A stretch of DNA of 64,000 nucleotides from Selaginella moellendorffii (GCF_000143415.4 NW_003314269.1:869246-933245), one strand, 5' to 3'. Shown: positions 1-10,681, numbered from the stretch's first letter. The notes: generated by a model from the letters alone, not told the origin. Translations and numbers: made by a program.

Positions 1-640
1 TGATTGGTCACACCGAGCTTCGTCTGAGGATGCCGCCCATCGCCTTTGCAACCAGGGGCCGGCTTCACGGCCTACGCTTGCAGCTTGCGCTCCTCGATCG
101 GGAGTTTGACGAACTTGGTTTGTAACTTTGCTTCCGCTCTTCTCTCACCTCGTTCGTTCCAACAGATTACGATGCCTTGCGGGCTCTGGATCCAGATAAT
201 CCTCCCGGCGTGCCGGCGTTGAGCGAGGCAGAGATAAACTCGCTCCCCGTTCACAAGTACAAACCACAAAAGAGGTGACTTCTTTGTTTCTCTGTTTCTT
301 CCTTTCCCATAACATGTTCACGTTGTGTGTTTGAAGCCAACAAGGAAGCTCTCAGCAGCATCAGCCACAGGCATCTTCTGATCCAAACAAGGGATCTCCT
401 TCTTCTTCGTTGGGCGAGAAGCTAGAGGAGCTCACTTGTAGCGTCTGCCTGGAGCAAGTTATGGAAGGGGAGATTGTTAGAACTCTCCCGTGCTTACACC
501 AGGTTCTACTCTAGGCTTGCTTGCCATTTCCATCACTGACGCTTTGACTCTTCCAGTTTCATCCGCATTGCATCGATCAGTGGCTGAGACAGCAGGCCAC
601 TTGCCCGGTTTGCAAATTTAAGATGTCTACAACGAACTAG
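1..640 (+). CDS. SDIR1: SDIR1-like RING-H2 E3 ubiquitin ligase, 5'-partial
   Basis: C-terminal part of a RING-H2 E3 ligase resembling SALT- AND DROUGHT-INDUCED RING FINGER 1, which in angiosperms is a membrane-bound E3 acting in ABA and stress signalling. The start lies outside the window. Exons that keep phase are 1-117, 166-274, 349-502 and 557-640. The encoded order is a DREFDELDYDALRALD-like segment, an EINSLPVHKYK segment, a short Q/S-rich linker, then the RING: CSVC, then CLHQFHPHC with IDQWL, then CPVC, ending shortly after in KMSTTN. The EINSLPVHKYK segment just ahead of the RING is what points to SDIR1 rather than to a generic RING protein. All RING-H2 metal ligands are visible. The N-terminal membrane segments expected for this family cannot be checked here. 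It converges on the mtSSB gene about 115 bases downstream. Confidence 0.85.
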
Positions 641-755
641 ACAAGATCTCGAGAAGAGAAACTTTCGTACATATTACTTTCATTGTGGATATGGACAAGA
701 GTGGAGAACAAAACGAAAACAGCAAAACAGCAAATCAAAGGTAGCGTGTTCTAGC

Positions 756-1484
756 TCATTCTTTGACTTCAGACGGGAGTAGAGGCTTGGTTCCCATCAT
801 ATACAGGCGGCCTGCGTTGTCATCTGTGAGTAAACTAATTCGATTTGCTTTCGATTTGCTCCTTACCGTGTTGCCGGATGGAAATCTCTCGCAAGCGCTT
901 GAAAGTGCCGCTTACCGTGTCCTTGTAGACTCGCGTCTCGATGTTTCCCTCGACGTAGACGTTCATCCTGGGAGAACACACTCGTGAAGAACGAGAAAGA
1001 AAGACAATGTCCTCACCCCTTTTTGATCTGCATGGCAAGGGTGACGAGCGTGGGCTTGAACACGCAGATCCTGTGCCATTGCACGAAGCTACGCTGCGCG
1101 TAAGCTTGGGGGCTCTCTCCCTCGAGCGCTCGTCGGTGGTTCCTCAGGCCTCCAGTTCCCAGAGGAAAGGTGACCACTTCCGCGCCACTGCTGAGAGTTT
1201 TCACAGTGGGTGGCTGCCCGACTTTACCAATCAGAATAGCCTAGCAAGAGAAGAAAAAATGTAAGTTTGATCTAAACGAAAGTTTCGATCGAGCAAGAGC
1301 AATACTAAAGTTTCGATCTACCACGGAGAGACAAAAGTTTCGATCTACCAGGGACAAGCACGGCAGAGAGAAAAGTAGAGCAACGCTAAAGTTTCGATCT
1401 ACCACGGAGAGACAAAAGTTTCGATCTACCAAGAACAAGCACGGCACGGAGAGAGAGATGAAAGTTTCAATCTGCAAGTGCAAC

Positions 1485-1532
<48 letters not shown>

Positions 1533-1898
1533 TGTAGATTCCTGGAGCTATGTCAACGCTGTTTGAAGTAGCAGAGCTTGGCGGGCTCAAGAACTTGTCC
1601 TTGCTACTCATCGTTTCCTCCACGGGCTCCATGCAAAAGGACTTCGCCAAGCCTGGAGAAAGAACTACATGAGAAGAGCGAGGGAAATCGCACCAAACAC
1701 CTTCGGGATGGCACAAGGACCTTGTCAATCCCGCTGCATTGGCGCGCCATCATCGCTAGAACGATCGATTGAGAGGCAAGCACGATTTACAAGGGGCAAA
1801 AGACCCTGAGAACCTGGAGATGGAGCCGGCGATGGCGCCGATAGCCGGGAACGCATCGCTGCTCGCATCGAAGACCTGAGCGCTATCACGGCCATCAT
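756..1898 (-). CDS. Mitochondrial single-stranded DNA-binding protein (OB fold)
   Basis: Nuclear gene for an organelle-type SSB that coats single-stranded mitochondrial DNA during replication and recombination. On the minus strand the first ATG is the double ATG at 1898 and 1895 (MMAVIALRSSMRAAMRSR), an Arg/Ser-rich stretch fitting a mitochondrial presequence. A second exon follows near 1538-1650, then the OB-fold exon at about 1014-1240, with AILIGKVGQPP, VVTFPLGTGGLRNHRR and SFVQWHRICVF. The next exon carries MNVYVEGNIETRVYKDT and KRLREISIRQH. If the GTAAGG donor after IRQH is used, a last exon gives DDNAGRLYMMGTKPLLP and stops at 756-758; reading through the donor gives an alternative stop at 835. 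The N-terminal exon joins are the least certain part. The gene is head to head with PRP19, about 215 bases away. Confidence 0.8.
1270..1480. repeat. Minisatellite inside an mtSSB intron
   Basis: About six copies of a unit beginning AAAGTTTCGATCTACCA occur between roughly 1278 and 1470. Some are followed by CGGAGAGAC and some by a longer GGGACAAGCACGG tail, giving a higher-order period near 80 bases. The array lies wholly inside the intron before the OB-fold exon. Confidence 0.75.
1487..1525. repeat. (GA)n microsatellite in an mtSSB intron
   Basis: About 19 uninterrupted GA dinucleotides (CT on the mtSSB sense strand). They lie just downstream of the GTAAGC donor of the second mtSSB exon, so the transcript has a long CU tract near that donor. 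Confidence 0.9.
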
Positions 1899-2113
1899 AA
1901 ACCCTAAACCCTCCAAAGAGAATTTACTGTCTCTCTTCTTCCTCCTCCCTCCTACTTCTTCTTCTGGCCTTCTTCTTCTGGCGCTCCAAATCCAAGCGAG
2001 CGTTTCTGAGCTAGCTCTAGAATTCCAAGCAGCAGCACTAAAGCGCCATAGTGACCTATTAGGGTTTATATTTCTAGGGCTTGGAAGGAGCGGGAGCGGC
2101 TCGGCTCGTCACG
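1899..2113. promoter_or_regulatory. Short divergent promoter between mtSSB and PRP19
   Basis: Only about 215 bases separate the two start codons, so both 5' leaders and core promoters must share this interval. It holds CT-rich stretches (CTTCTTCCTCCTCCC-like) and an AGGGTTTA motif of the telo-box/site II kind common in plant housekeeping promoters. No TATA box stands out. The shared-promoter role is inferred from geometry. Confidence 0.5.
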
Positions 2114-4635
2114 ATGTTCTGCGCCAGTGAGTGAATGCTCCTTCTCTAGCTCCAGCCGTCGTTACGAGCTCGTATTGTGTGTTTTTCTCGCAGTCTCTGG
2201 ATTGACGCCGGAAGAGCCCGTGATTTCCAAGCGCTCTGGGCTTCTTTTCGAGAGGAGGCTGATCGAGAAGCATCTTGCGGTAAGGATTTACTGTGTTAGT
2301 GGCTGTTCCAATCGATGCATTGTGGCTGTGCTTCAGGAAAATGGGACTTGCCCTGTCACTGGAGAGTCCTTGACCGAGGAAGATCTCTTACCCGTGAAGA
2401 CTAACAAGGTTTTTGAGCGCGTCTGGATTTCTTCTTTCTTCTCGTCTTAGAGATTTTATTTGCAGGCCGTGAAGCCGAGGCCCGTTACAGCGACGAGCAT
2501 TCCTGGAATGCTTGGAATGTTTCAGAATGTGAGTTTGTTATAGTTTCAAGCTTGGAAAAATCCTTACCGTTTGGGTGATTTCTACAGGAATGGGATGCGG
2601 TTGTCTTGTCGAACTACCACTTGGAGCAGCAACTTAACAATGCTCGTCAGGAGCTCAGCCATGCCCTCTATCAGGTTCCGCAGCCACAAGTAACTTCATA
2701 GCTCACTGCAAGTTTGTTTGCAGCATGATGCAGCTTGCCGCGTGATTGCCAGGCTGAAAACCGAAAGGGACGATGCGAGAACTCTACTTGCTCAAGCAGA
2801 ACTACAAAGGCCGGCGGCTCTACCAGAGGCCGATGCAGTAACTAGCAACGGCAAACGGGGTAAGCTCTTGCTTTTGTAGTTTTCCTCTCACTAATTACGA
2901 GGGAAACAGAGGCAGAGCTGGAGCAACTGCCACCCGCTAAAACGCTCAAGCAGGGGATCTCTGACGAGATGATAGCAGAACTTACGCAGTGCAATGCTGA
3001 CCTTTCTAGTTTGCGAAAGAAGCGGCAGGTGGGTCTGGGCGTGTCGCGTCTTTTTGTGTGCCTCATTCTAGTCTTTTGATGTGCAGATTCCACCCACATT
3101 GGTGAAAGCCGAAAATCTAGAACAGTATAGCGTGATTTCAAGCCATCCTTTGCACAAGACTAGCAGGCCGGGTATATTATCTATAGATATCCATCATCAG
3201 AAGGTATATGGTTTGCTTATCTTGTCCTTCTTCTGTTTTTAATCCATTGGTGTGATTCTAGGATGTCATTCTAACAGGCGGAAATGACGGCAATGCAATT
3301 GTCTTTGACCGCTCCTCTGGTGAAATCGTTGCATCTCTTGTTGGTCATAGCAAGAAGGTCAGCTCATTTTGGTGCTGCAATTTAGCCATGCTTGATGTTT
3401 TGTGCAGGTGACGAGTGTAAAATTTGTTGCCCGAGATGATCTCGTCTTGACTGCTTCGGCTGATAAGGTACAACAAGCTGCTTTAGCCGTGCATATTTTT
3501 CTTATTGTCACTTTCCTACAGACGGTAAAAATTTGGCAAGGTGGTGAGGAAGGGGCATATAGCTGTAAACAGACGCTTAAGGAACACAGTGCTGAGGTAT
3601 GTTTGCTTTTGTTCTTCATGAAAGCTCTCGGTAAACTTGAACTTCGTTATCAGATTCGGGCGATTACCGTCCATCCAACGAACAGATTTTTTGTAACAGC
3701 ATCAGATGACAAAACATGGGCCTTCTACGACCTCAATTCTGGCACTTGTACAACGCAGGTAAAATTTTAGAATACCTCATGACCGTTTTAACATGCGAGT
3801 TTTTCAGGTTACCGATGCAGCAGTACAAGATGGATATACAGCCGCTTCCTTCCATCCTGATGGCTTAATCCTTGGCACTGGAACTGCGGAATCGTTGGTT
3901 CGCATTTGGGACGTGAAGTCACAGGCAAGCTCTGTTTTTGGAGTCTGTTGTTTCGGGCCTTAACATTTTCTTTGTTCCTTATCCAGAACAACGTTGCCAA
4001 GTTTGAAGGACACTCTGGGCCCGTGACTGAACTATCGTTCTCTGAAAATGGTTACTTCCTGGCTGTGAGTGCTTCCGAGTTATTGTTTTTGGTGCGTTGT
4101 TAAACTCGTACGCCCTGTGCAGACTGCCGCCAGCGATGGCGTGAAGGTTTGGGATCTGCGCAAGTTGAAAAACTTTCGATCGTTTTCTCCATACGATCCT
4201 AGCACACCAACCAGCACTGGTTTGTACTTTGCTTTCCCATGTTGCCTTGCAGATTCTTACGTGCTCGTCTCTCCGCCAGTTCAATTCGATCACAGTGGCT
4301 CCTATCTCGCGCTCGCTGGCTCAGATATAAGGTGACAGTACCATCCATATTCATTTCTCTCGGTAGAACTCAGTCTTACACCGTTTTTCTCGTTGCATCC
4401 AGAGTGTTCCAAACGGGAAGTGTGAAGCAGGAGTGGAATCTTGTGAAGACCTTTCCAGATCTCTCGGGATCAAGTAAGTCCCTTTGTTTTTGTGATTTCG
4501 TGTCTCATGGGCTTTTGTGCTGCAGACAAAGTTACGTGCGTCAGGTTTGGCCCGGACGCCTCCTTCCTTGCGGTTGGAAGCACTGACAGACATCTTCGTA
4601 TACTGGGAGCTCCTGTCACGACTACGGATGCATAG
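2114..4635 (+). CDS. PRP19: Pre-mRNA-processing factor 19 (U-box E3, WD40)
   Basis: Core subunit of the spliceosomal Prp19/NTC complex (MAC3 in plants), a U-box ubiquitin ligase needed for spliceosome activation and also linked to plant immunity. The first exon is only 11 bases (2114-2124) and joins to give [17 protein letters not shown], the conserved family start. The order is: U-box (residues about 1-70, with RLIEKHL and [10 protein letters not shown]); the Prp19 coiled-coil region after [15 protein letters not shown]; an E/K-rich helix ([18 protein letters not shown]); then a C-terminal WD40 propeller with [63 protein letters not shown] and [14 protein letters not shown]. It ends GAPVTTTDA. 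The many introns are mostly under 70 bases. Predicted length is about 520 residues, as expected for the family; no lesion seen. Confidence 0.92.
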
Positions 4636-5011
4636 CGTTCTTCTCACTTGCGTTTCCTTTTGTTCCTTCTTTCGGCTCGCACTTGAGCAAGTCGATGCTT
4701 CCTTCTCGTCCTACTGCTTCGGTGAATTTTACAGCAGCTGGACAGATCTGTACTACGCTCAAAAAGATTGTGTTCTTCAGAAGCTTGGGAGTTTTTTCAA
4801 ACGAGTTTACTTGTCTACTGCCATCAAACTTTGCTTGATCGGTCACTGCAATCTTTAGAGTGAAGAGCAATGTACACAAACAATCATAACTCACGTTGCT
4901 TCGACTCCAGTCCATCCATCCAGTGGAGCATTTACATAAGCATAAAGAAAAAGAGCTCTCCTCGAAACTGGATCTCGGGAAAAGGAGAGAGCGAGAGCGA
5001 ACCGCACGGCC
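4636..5011. other. Intergenic spacer, PRP19 to proline-rich gene
   Basis: Holds the PRP19 3' end and the 5' leader of the next gene, including a purine-rich GGAGAGAGCGAGAGCG tract just before the ATG. No convincing additional gene: the overlapping frames here show no domain. Confidence 0.5.
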
Positions 5012-5788
5012 ATGACATCTCCGACGAGCGCGATCTGCGTCTTCATTCTCTTCCTGTTTCAAGGTGCCGCTTGCTGGACAGATTACTACTACCAGCACCA
5101 CGGACTAGAAGACGATGACGATGATCCAGGTTTGCGGGACTTCCCAGAAGTAGGATTTCCAGCACCACCACCCCCGAGATCCGGATTTCCACCTTACTAC
5201 TTCCCACGTCCACCACCATTCTCACATCCCAGGCCGGGAGGCCCCTACAGTCCTCCAAAACCATATCCAAAGTTCGTCCCACCCTCTCCAAGAGCAAACT
5301 TATCGCCACCTTCGTATCCAGGATTTAGAAGACCACCGCCGCCACCACCACGGAGATCTCCCCCTCCGCCACCGCCTCCACCGCCACCACCACCGCCTAC
5401 TCGTCCGCCACCTCCCAAGCTCAATCCTCCACCACCTCCAACGCCTCCTCCAGCTCCTAAGATCTGTCCTCCACCTCCAAGGTTACCACCACCACCCCCT
5501 AAGATCGCCCCTCCACCTCCAAGGACACCATCGCCACCACCACCGCCTAAGTTCGCCCCTCCACCCCCAAAGAGACCACCGCCACCGCCACCGCCACCAT
5601 TTCCAAAGCCTCGTCCACCACCCCCGAGTGTTCCAATCACTCCAGTGGATCCAGCCCCTGCAACTCCGGCCCAAAAGGCGGGCATAGCCGTCGGCTTCAT
5701 CCTCGCGCTGGCTCTCCTCTGCGCGATGATCTACATCTGCAAGAAAGTCCACAAGTATAGAGACTCTCGTCGCTATTCCGATCAATAG
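5012..5788 (+). CDS. Proline-rich (extensin-like) single-pass membrane protein
   Basis: A 258-residue intronless protein of unknown specific role. A signal peptide (SAICVFILFLFQGAACW, residues about 5-22) is followed by an acidic, Tyr-rich patch (YYYQHHGLEDDDDD). Next come about 170 residues of proline-rich repeats with PPPP blocks alternating with K/R, S, T and F. The C-terminal transmembrane helix is AGIAVGFILALALLCAMIYI (about 220-240), then a short basic tail, KKVHKYRDSRRY. The architecture fits a cell-wall-facing hydroxyproline-rich protein anchored in the plasma membrane, resembling the ectodomain and membrane segment of PERK/extensin-like kinases without a kinase. An AATAAA at about 5811 is a plausible polyadenylation signal. 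The antisense glycine-rich frame is a shadow of the proline codons. Confidence 0.75.
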   Translation: MTSPTSAICVFILFLFQGAACWTDYYYQHHGLEDDDDDPGLRDFPEVGFPAPPPPRSGFPPYYFPRPPPFSHPRPGGPYSPPKPYPKFVPPSPRANLSPPSYPGFRRPPPPPPRRSPPPPPPPPPPPPPTRPPPPKLNPPPPPTPPPAPKICPPPPRLPPPPPKIAPPPPRTPSPPPPPKFAPPPPKRPPPPPPPPFPKPRPPPPSVPITPVDPAPATPAQKAGIAVGFILALALLCAMIYICKKVHKYRDSRRYSDQ

Positions 5789-5893
5789 TGTGATCCCCCG
5801 TCCCCTTGTAAATAAAAACTCGTGAAGTGTACCTTGGAAAGCTTGGCGGATTGTCGCTGTAGGAGAACTTATTCCACCATTGCAAAGAATCGA

Positions 5894-7093
5894 TCACGAA
5901 GCGGCCATGGTGTCCATTCCCTGTGTGATTATCTGTTCGGCTCGCTTCTTCCTCTCGTCCTTATCATCCTCGGCGTTTGCAACCGACGACCTCTGCCGCT
6001 TGAGGAGCTGCTGCTGCTGCTGCTGTTGTTGCTTGCTCGCCGCTAGGATCCTCTTCGCAAACACCCCCTTGGAACCCGCTTTGCCACCAAAGTCGAAGCT
6101 CAGCACCACTCTCTGGCTCCGGTTACTCTCCAAAAGCTCGCCTTTCTTTTGCTGTGGCTGCGGCTGTGGCTGTGACTGCTCCACCAGAGCCAATCCATTC
6201 TCATTGCCACCACCACCGTCCTGGATCTCGAGACCACCGTCACCATTACCATTGCTCGCAGACTCCACCACCGACGCAAACGCCTCCACGATCGAAGGCA
6301 CCTGCGGCACCACCCCGGCATTCTCCCCGCCACCTCCGTCCTTGAATCCTCCAAACTGGACCACCATGAGCTCCTTGGCCCCGGGCGCTAGCGGCGGCGC
6401 CAGGAAAGCATTCCCACTCCCACTCCCACTTACATTCTCTTCACTGCCACTGTTCTCCTTCTCCCTGTCTTTGAAAACCATGCTCGCCGTGGACGAGAGC
6501 CGCGAGTGGAGCGCGACGAGAGAGCTCTCGGCCTTTCGGCGCTGCCGAGCTTGCTCCAGGCGATTCGCGGCGGGCTCTCTCTTGCGATCGGGCCACACGG
6601 GCGTGTGGCGGTACGTGTGTGGGTCTGGAAGAGCCGGGAGCCACGACGGTATGTGTGATCCTGGCGGGGCCTCCCCGAGCTGCGCGAAGCTGGGCGCCGC
6701 GAGCCTCTTCTTGGCCACGGGGAATCGCGGCAGCGGCCGCGCGAATGGAATCTCCTCGCTGTACTCCACGAAACGCATCACCTCGCGCAGCGCGGAGCTC
6801 CGGGCGATGGGGCGGGAGGGGTCGGCGGCCGGCGGCGCGGGGCCGACGTCCTCCATGGCCATGATCAAATCGAAGGCGTTGCTCTCGATGCGCGCGGCGA
6901 GGTTGGAGTAGAAGTGCGCGGCGCGGGCGAGGTCGCGGAGGTAGCGGATGGCCACGTCCGCCAGCGTCTCCATGGCCGACGCCTGGATCGAGTGGAAGCC
7001 TACCGATTCGCAGATCTGCGCGACCGCCATCTTGGCCACGATGCGCCCAAACTCGTCCCGGCTGCTGCTGCCGCCGCTGCTGCCACCGCCCAT
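5894..7093 (-). CDS. TAF8: TFIID subunit 8 (histone-fold)
   Basis: Subunit of the general transcription factor TFIID that pairs with TAF10 through a bromodomain-associated histone fold. The intronless frame gives 399 residues from the ATG at 7093 (MGGGSSGGSSSRDEF). I prefer that start because sequence upstream lacks family character and sits in AT-rich DNA. The histone fold spans residues about 12-95 (RIVAKMAVAQICESVGFHSI, ALETLADVAIRYL-like helix). The TAF8 C-terminal signature is present as SHIPSWLPALPDPHTY followed by RHTPVW. A long low-complexity tail follows, including a QPQPQPQ stretch and a Q8 run encoded by CAG/CTG repeats near 6008-6032. It converges on the proline-rich gene, with about 105 bases between the stops. 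Confidence 0.9.
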   Translation of the reverse strand: MGGGSSGGSSSRDEFGRIVAKMAVAQICESVGFHSIQASAMETLADVAIRYLRDLARAAHFYSNLAARIESNAFDLIMAMEDVGPAPPAADPSRPIARSSALREVMRFVEYSEEIPFARPLPRFPVAKKRLAAPSFAQLGEAPPGSHIPSWLPALPDPHTYRHTPVWPDRKREPAANRLEQARQRRKAESSLVALHSRLSSTASMVFKDREKENSGSEENVSGSGSGNAFLAPPLAPGAKELMVVQFGGFKDGGGGENAGVVPQVPSIVEAFASVVESASNGNGDGGLEIQDGGGGNENGLALVEQSQPQPQPQQKKGELLESNRSQRVVLSFDFGGKAGSKGVFAKRILAASKQQQQQQQQLLKRQRSSVANAEDDKDERKKRAEQIITQGMDTMAAS

Positions 7094-8933
7094 CCCTGCC
7101 CCAGCTCCACAAGCCCTAATTAGGGCTCCTGGCTCTCCACTAACGTTCGTTTCAAATTTAAAAGCGCATGGTGTTACTTTTTTACATTTAAAAAAGTTAC
7201 GTAAAGAGATGAAATTTTGACCTAAGAGGGTTAAGTTAAAGTGACGCAACAGGAATCGAACCCCTAACCAGGCAGTGAGAATTTTTTGCGTGCCATGGTA
7301 TGTGTGTGTCAATAACTACCTTAGCCTATATGTTCTCCTCCACACTCTATTTGTCCAGGATGGATGGATCATGGATGGATAATGGATGATGGATTGGCAT
7401 ATGAAACTATGGATTCATCGCATTCTTCTAGAGCCTCCATATCGCTAGAGTATAGCTAGCTGAGCTCTAGCCCTGGCCCATAGCTTACACAGCCGGCATT
7501 TGGAACACACACACAGCCTTCTTTACTGTGTTCCAAGTACGCTCGTGCCGTACGCAAAATCTCTTCTTCCTTGTCCGGCGGCGATTTAGCCCTCGTCCTT
7601 TGTCACGAGAAGTAGAGGTGAAAAAGAAAAAGAAATGGTAAAAAAAGGTGAGATTTTTTTTTTGTTTTTAATGTGTAGATCGGACATGAACCGCTGGGAT
7701 GTTTGGCAGGGAGAGCGCGTTTTCTCACGGGAGCTTTGCTTGGAGACGCAGGATCCAAAGTACACACTTTGTCTCTTCCACCTTCCAGTCAGTAAGTTAC
7801 AAGGCCCGGTCAGTCTGGGTGTCAAATGCTCGCTCTTTCGCAATCGAGCTTATCAGCAGCTTGCCAAAGCTTGATCTCGATGATCATCACCTTGTCACTT
7901 GTCACGGAATTTAAACGAGCATAATGGATTGACTGCCATGCCATATCATAGAAGTAGTAGAAAAGAATCTAACATCCAAAGAGAAGAAGCTATTGAGAAT
8001 TTACTATAGGTTGGGTTAATTCACTGTATAAACCTTACTTAAACCCCTCTCCAGCCCTAAACAATTCGCAGAATGTGATGGTGGCTTGATTGGATGGGCT
8101 TGATTGGATTGGGTCGATTGGATTGCATTGACTGGATGGATGGAAACTGGATGGATGGAGCGAGGAACAAGAGAGAGAGAGAGAAAAGAAATTCCCATTT
8201 TCGCCCAAGCAGGGGCATTGATGCGATTCAATGCCGAGTCGCCACTCCAACGCAAGAATGCCACCATCCACGCCACAAATGCCCGCCCAAGGTCAATGGC
8301 TTTGTAAATGCCTTTGTTCTAAACACCACGATTGCGATGTTCGTCTCCCTTCTCTCGCTCTTCTTTGCTTCGTCGGCGGGTCAGCCCAGTGCCAAGAGCG
8401 TGGGGCGCGGAGATGGATTTCTCCTCTTAATCCTCCGAAAGGGACGTTGATACGATAAAACAGCACGCTGCCAGCGTACGGACGTCCCTTGCAGCCCAAG
8501 GAACTAATCAAAATCCGGGGCGAGAAACTCCACAAAGACACAAAAAACCACTTCTTGGATCAAAAGATTGATTTGGATTCTCTCTCTTTTTCTCCTCAAT
8601 CGATCTGGGATGATACGTAACCCGAGAGAGAGAGAGAGAGAGATCTCGCTGTGGCCTAGAAGCTAGATCCATCTGCGTTACAAGTGTGTGTTTGTTAGTG
8701 TAGAGCCTGTGAGCTTAGCTTAGAAGCAGTGAGAGTGCGTCCTCCAGTCCGGTAGTCCTCCAGTGATCTATTCTAGGGAGAAGGAAAGGAGCCTCTTTTT
8801 TAACTGTAAGAATCGCTGCGGATGTTAGCTCGATCTCGAGGAACAGGAAGAACACTAACGAGAAAAGCATAAGAAAACGAAAAAAGAGAAAAATAAGAAA
8901 ACTGACCCGAGCCCGAGCACCTTGAGATTCTCT
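7094..8933. other. Intergenic region between TAF8 and HSFB
   Basis: Holds the TAF8 promoter side (7094 onward) and the HSFB 3' side (up to 8933). Visible contents: a tRNA-like box B segment near 7250, GGATGGAT-type short repeats at about 7360-7395 and 8095-8160, a poly-T run near 7655, and a (GA)n tract at about 8622-8642. The open frames around 7586-7914 and 8016-8541 show no domain and overlap on both strands, so I do not call them genes. Confidence 0.5.
7235..7325 (-). other. Possible tRNA-derived (Pol III) remnant
   Basis: On the minus strand GGTTCGATTCC, a perfect match to the tRNA B-box consensus, lies at about 7251-7261 and is followed by a TTGCGTCA end. The T-stem bases around it do not pair fully, and upstream only a weak A-box-like GGCTAAGGTAG is visible. 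A complete cloverleaf cannot be drawn. It is either a decayed tRNA, part of a tRNA-derived SINE, or chance. Confidence 0.25.
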
Positions 8934-10174
8934 CTAAGATTGTTGATGGCTGGTTTCTGTCCAGTCGGGTGTTGGGCCGCGAGGCCTTTTCCTGCCCAGC
9001 GACACTCCAAACAGCTTTGGACCTCCTCCTCCTGCTCCTCCCAGACCATCGTCTTCCTGATCGTCGTCTCGACGATCGCCAGGACAAGGACGGTGGTGGT
9101 GGCGGTGTTCTTCACTGGCGGCGTGCGCGGCCATCTCCCGGAGCTTCACGTCCACGAACGCGATCGTGGACGCGGTGGGAGTGGTGCTGCAATCCACCAC
9201 CGCCGCCGCCGCCGAGACGCTCGACTCGTCCGTGCAGCCCGAGGACGAGGAATTGTTGTAGCTGGGCTTCTCGTCCTTGGCGGCGAGCGCTGCCACTCGA
9301 TCTCCCGCGGAGGCCACCCTCGCCAAGCCGCTGTCGAGGATCATCGCGTCGGTGGTCGTCATGACCATCCTCTTGGAGCTCGTGAATTCGTAGTACTCTT
9401 TGCTGCTGCGAAGAAACGATCCCGTGCTTCCGAGCTTGCCGTGCTGCTGCTGCTGCTGCTGCTGCTGGATGAAAGTCACGGCGTGCTCGTAGAGCTTCTG
9501 GAGGCGCAGGAGCTCGTTGGTGAGCAGCAAATTCTCGCGGCGGAGCCTCTCGTTGTCCTCGCTCAGCAGCGACGCGGTGTCCATGTAAGGCAGCACCGGC
9601 ATGTACGAGGAGGCCAGGTGATCGTCGCTCCACGCCATGAGCGGCATCCCATTCGAAACCAAGTGCGGCGTCTTCCTCCGGTGGATCTCCGACAGTAGCT
9701 GGCGCTCCCCCTTGCGGAAGAACTCGTTCGCGAATTCCCAGCGATCGGGAACCACCTTGCGGAATCCCTGCACACAGCATTGTTGCAATGTGAGTGAGTT
9801 GCCAGAGAGACTCTTGCAAGGATCGAAGCAAACGCTCGGTGGAAGAACGAGAGAAAGATAGGAAGGCAAAGCGAGCGAACGAACAAACAAGAGCTTGGAA
9901 TGGAACTCACATATGTGTTGAGCTGCCGGACGAAGCTCGAGAAGTTGTTGTGCTTGAAGTAGCTGGGGAGCAAATCGGTGGCGAACTCGGGCGGCTTCCA
10001 CACGACGAATGTGGTGCCATCGCTGCCCCACGACACGATATCGTCCGAGCCGGGATCGTCGACGAGCTGGAACGTCTTGGTCAAGAAGGGCGCCGGCGTG
10101 CTCCTGCTGGATTCCACGGACAGGAGCTCGCTGCTGCCGCAATCCAAAGGCGGCATTTCGGCCGCCTTCCTCAT
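8934..10174 (-). CDS. HSFB: Class B heat stress transcription factor
   Basis: Heat stress transcription factor of the repressor-type B class. Two exons: 9911-10174 and 8934-9767, with one 143-base intron at the position conserved inside the HSF DNA-binding domain (after FVRQLNTY, before [12 protein letters not shown]). The DNA-binding domain starts [14 protein letters not shown] and contains [20 protein letters not shown]. The oligomerisation region has [20 protein letters not shown] and [13 protein letters not shown], with no class-A insert. A Q-run from CTG/CAG repeats follows. Near the C terminus [11 protein letters not shown] carries the LFGV repressor motif and a basic nuclear-localisation patch, both diagnostic of class B. 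Start may be 10174 ([10 protein letters not shown]) or 10156 (MPPL); predicted 365 or 359 residues. Confidence 0.92.
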
Positions 10175-10412
10175 AGATCTTGCGCGAGACCGAGACCGAG
10201 TCACAACAAGATCGCGAGCTACCTGTGCTCTACAGCAACAAAAATCGGTCCAAGAAAGAAGAAAGAGATCACTCGCTCCCGCGATGTCGTCGGCGTCTCG
10301 ATCGAGAGAGAAAACCCTAGAGCGCTGCGCAGAGGCGTTGGCGCTCTTGGCCGAGGAAATAAAAGCAAGAAGTTCCACAAGAAAATCCTCGAGCCAAAAT
10401 CATGGCAAAGTT

Positions 10413-10445
<33 letters not shown>

Positions 10446-10681
10446 TCCACCAGCTGGCCATTCCGGCAGAGAATCCACGACGAATCTCAGCTGTCCAAAC
10501 GCCACATTACGATTCGCCGCCACCATAAAGCCTTTCTTTCCAGCCACTGGCAGTTTAACATAATCGCGATCATCCAACCATAGCCTTGATCTTTGTTCCT
10601 ACAAATTTTTTAATCTCCCCGACCAATGTACAAGACATTTAACATCAATCAATCAGAATGTTCTTCTATTCCCTAGGATCT

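Noticed and set aside
1270-1480. CRISPR-like array
   Set aside because: Repeat units are adjacent or variably spaced inside a plant intron, with no unique spacers and no cas genes.
5245-5700. Glycine-rich 151-residue frame on the minus strand
   Set aside because: Exact antisense of the CCN-rich proline repeats; no independent features.
6441-7112. 223-residue Arg-rich frame overlapping TAF8
   Set aside because: Shadow frame of a GC-rich gene; TAF8 motifs are in the other frame.
7235-7325. Functional tRNA gene
   Set aside because: T-stem mismatches and no matching acceptor or anticodon arms; kept only as a possible remnant.
8922-9698. 258-residue plus-strand frame opposite HSFB
   Set aside because: Antisense shadow of HSFB exon 2, which has the family motifs.
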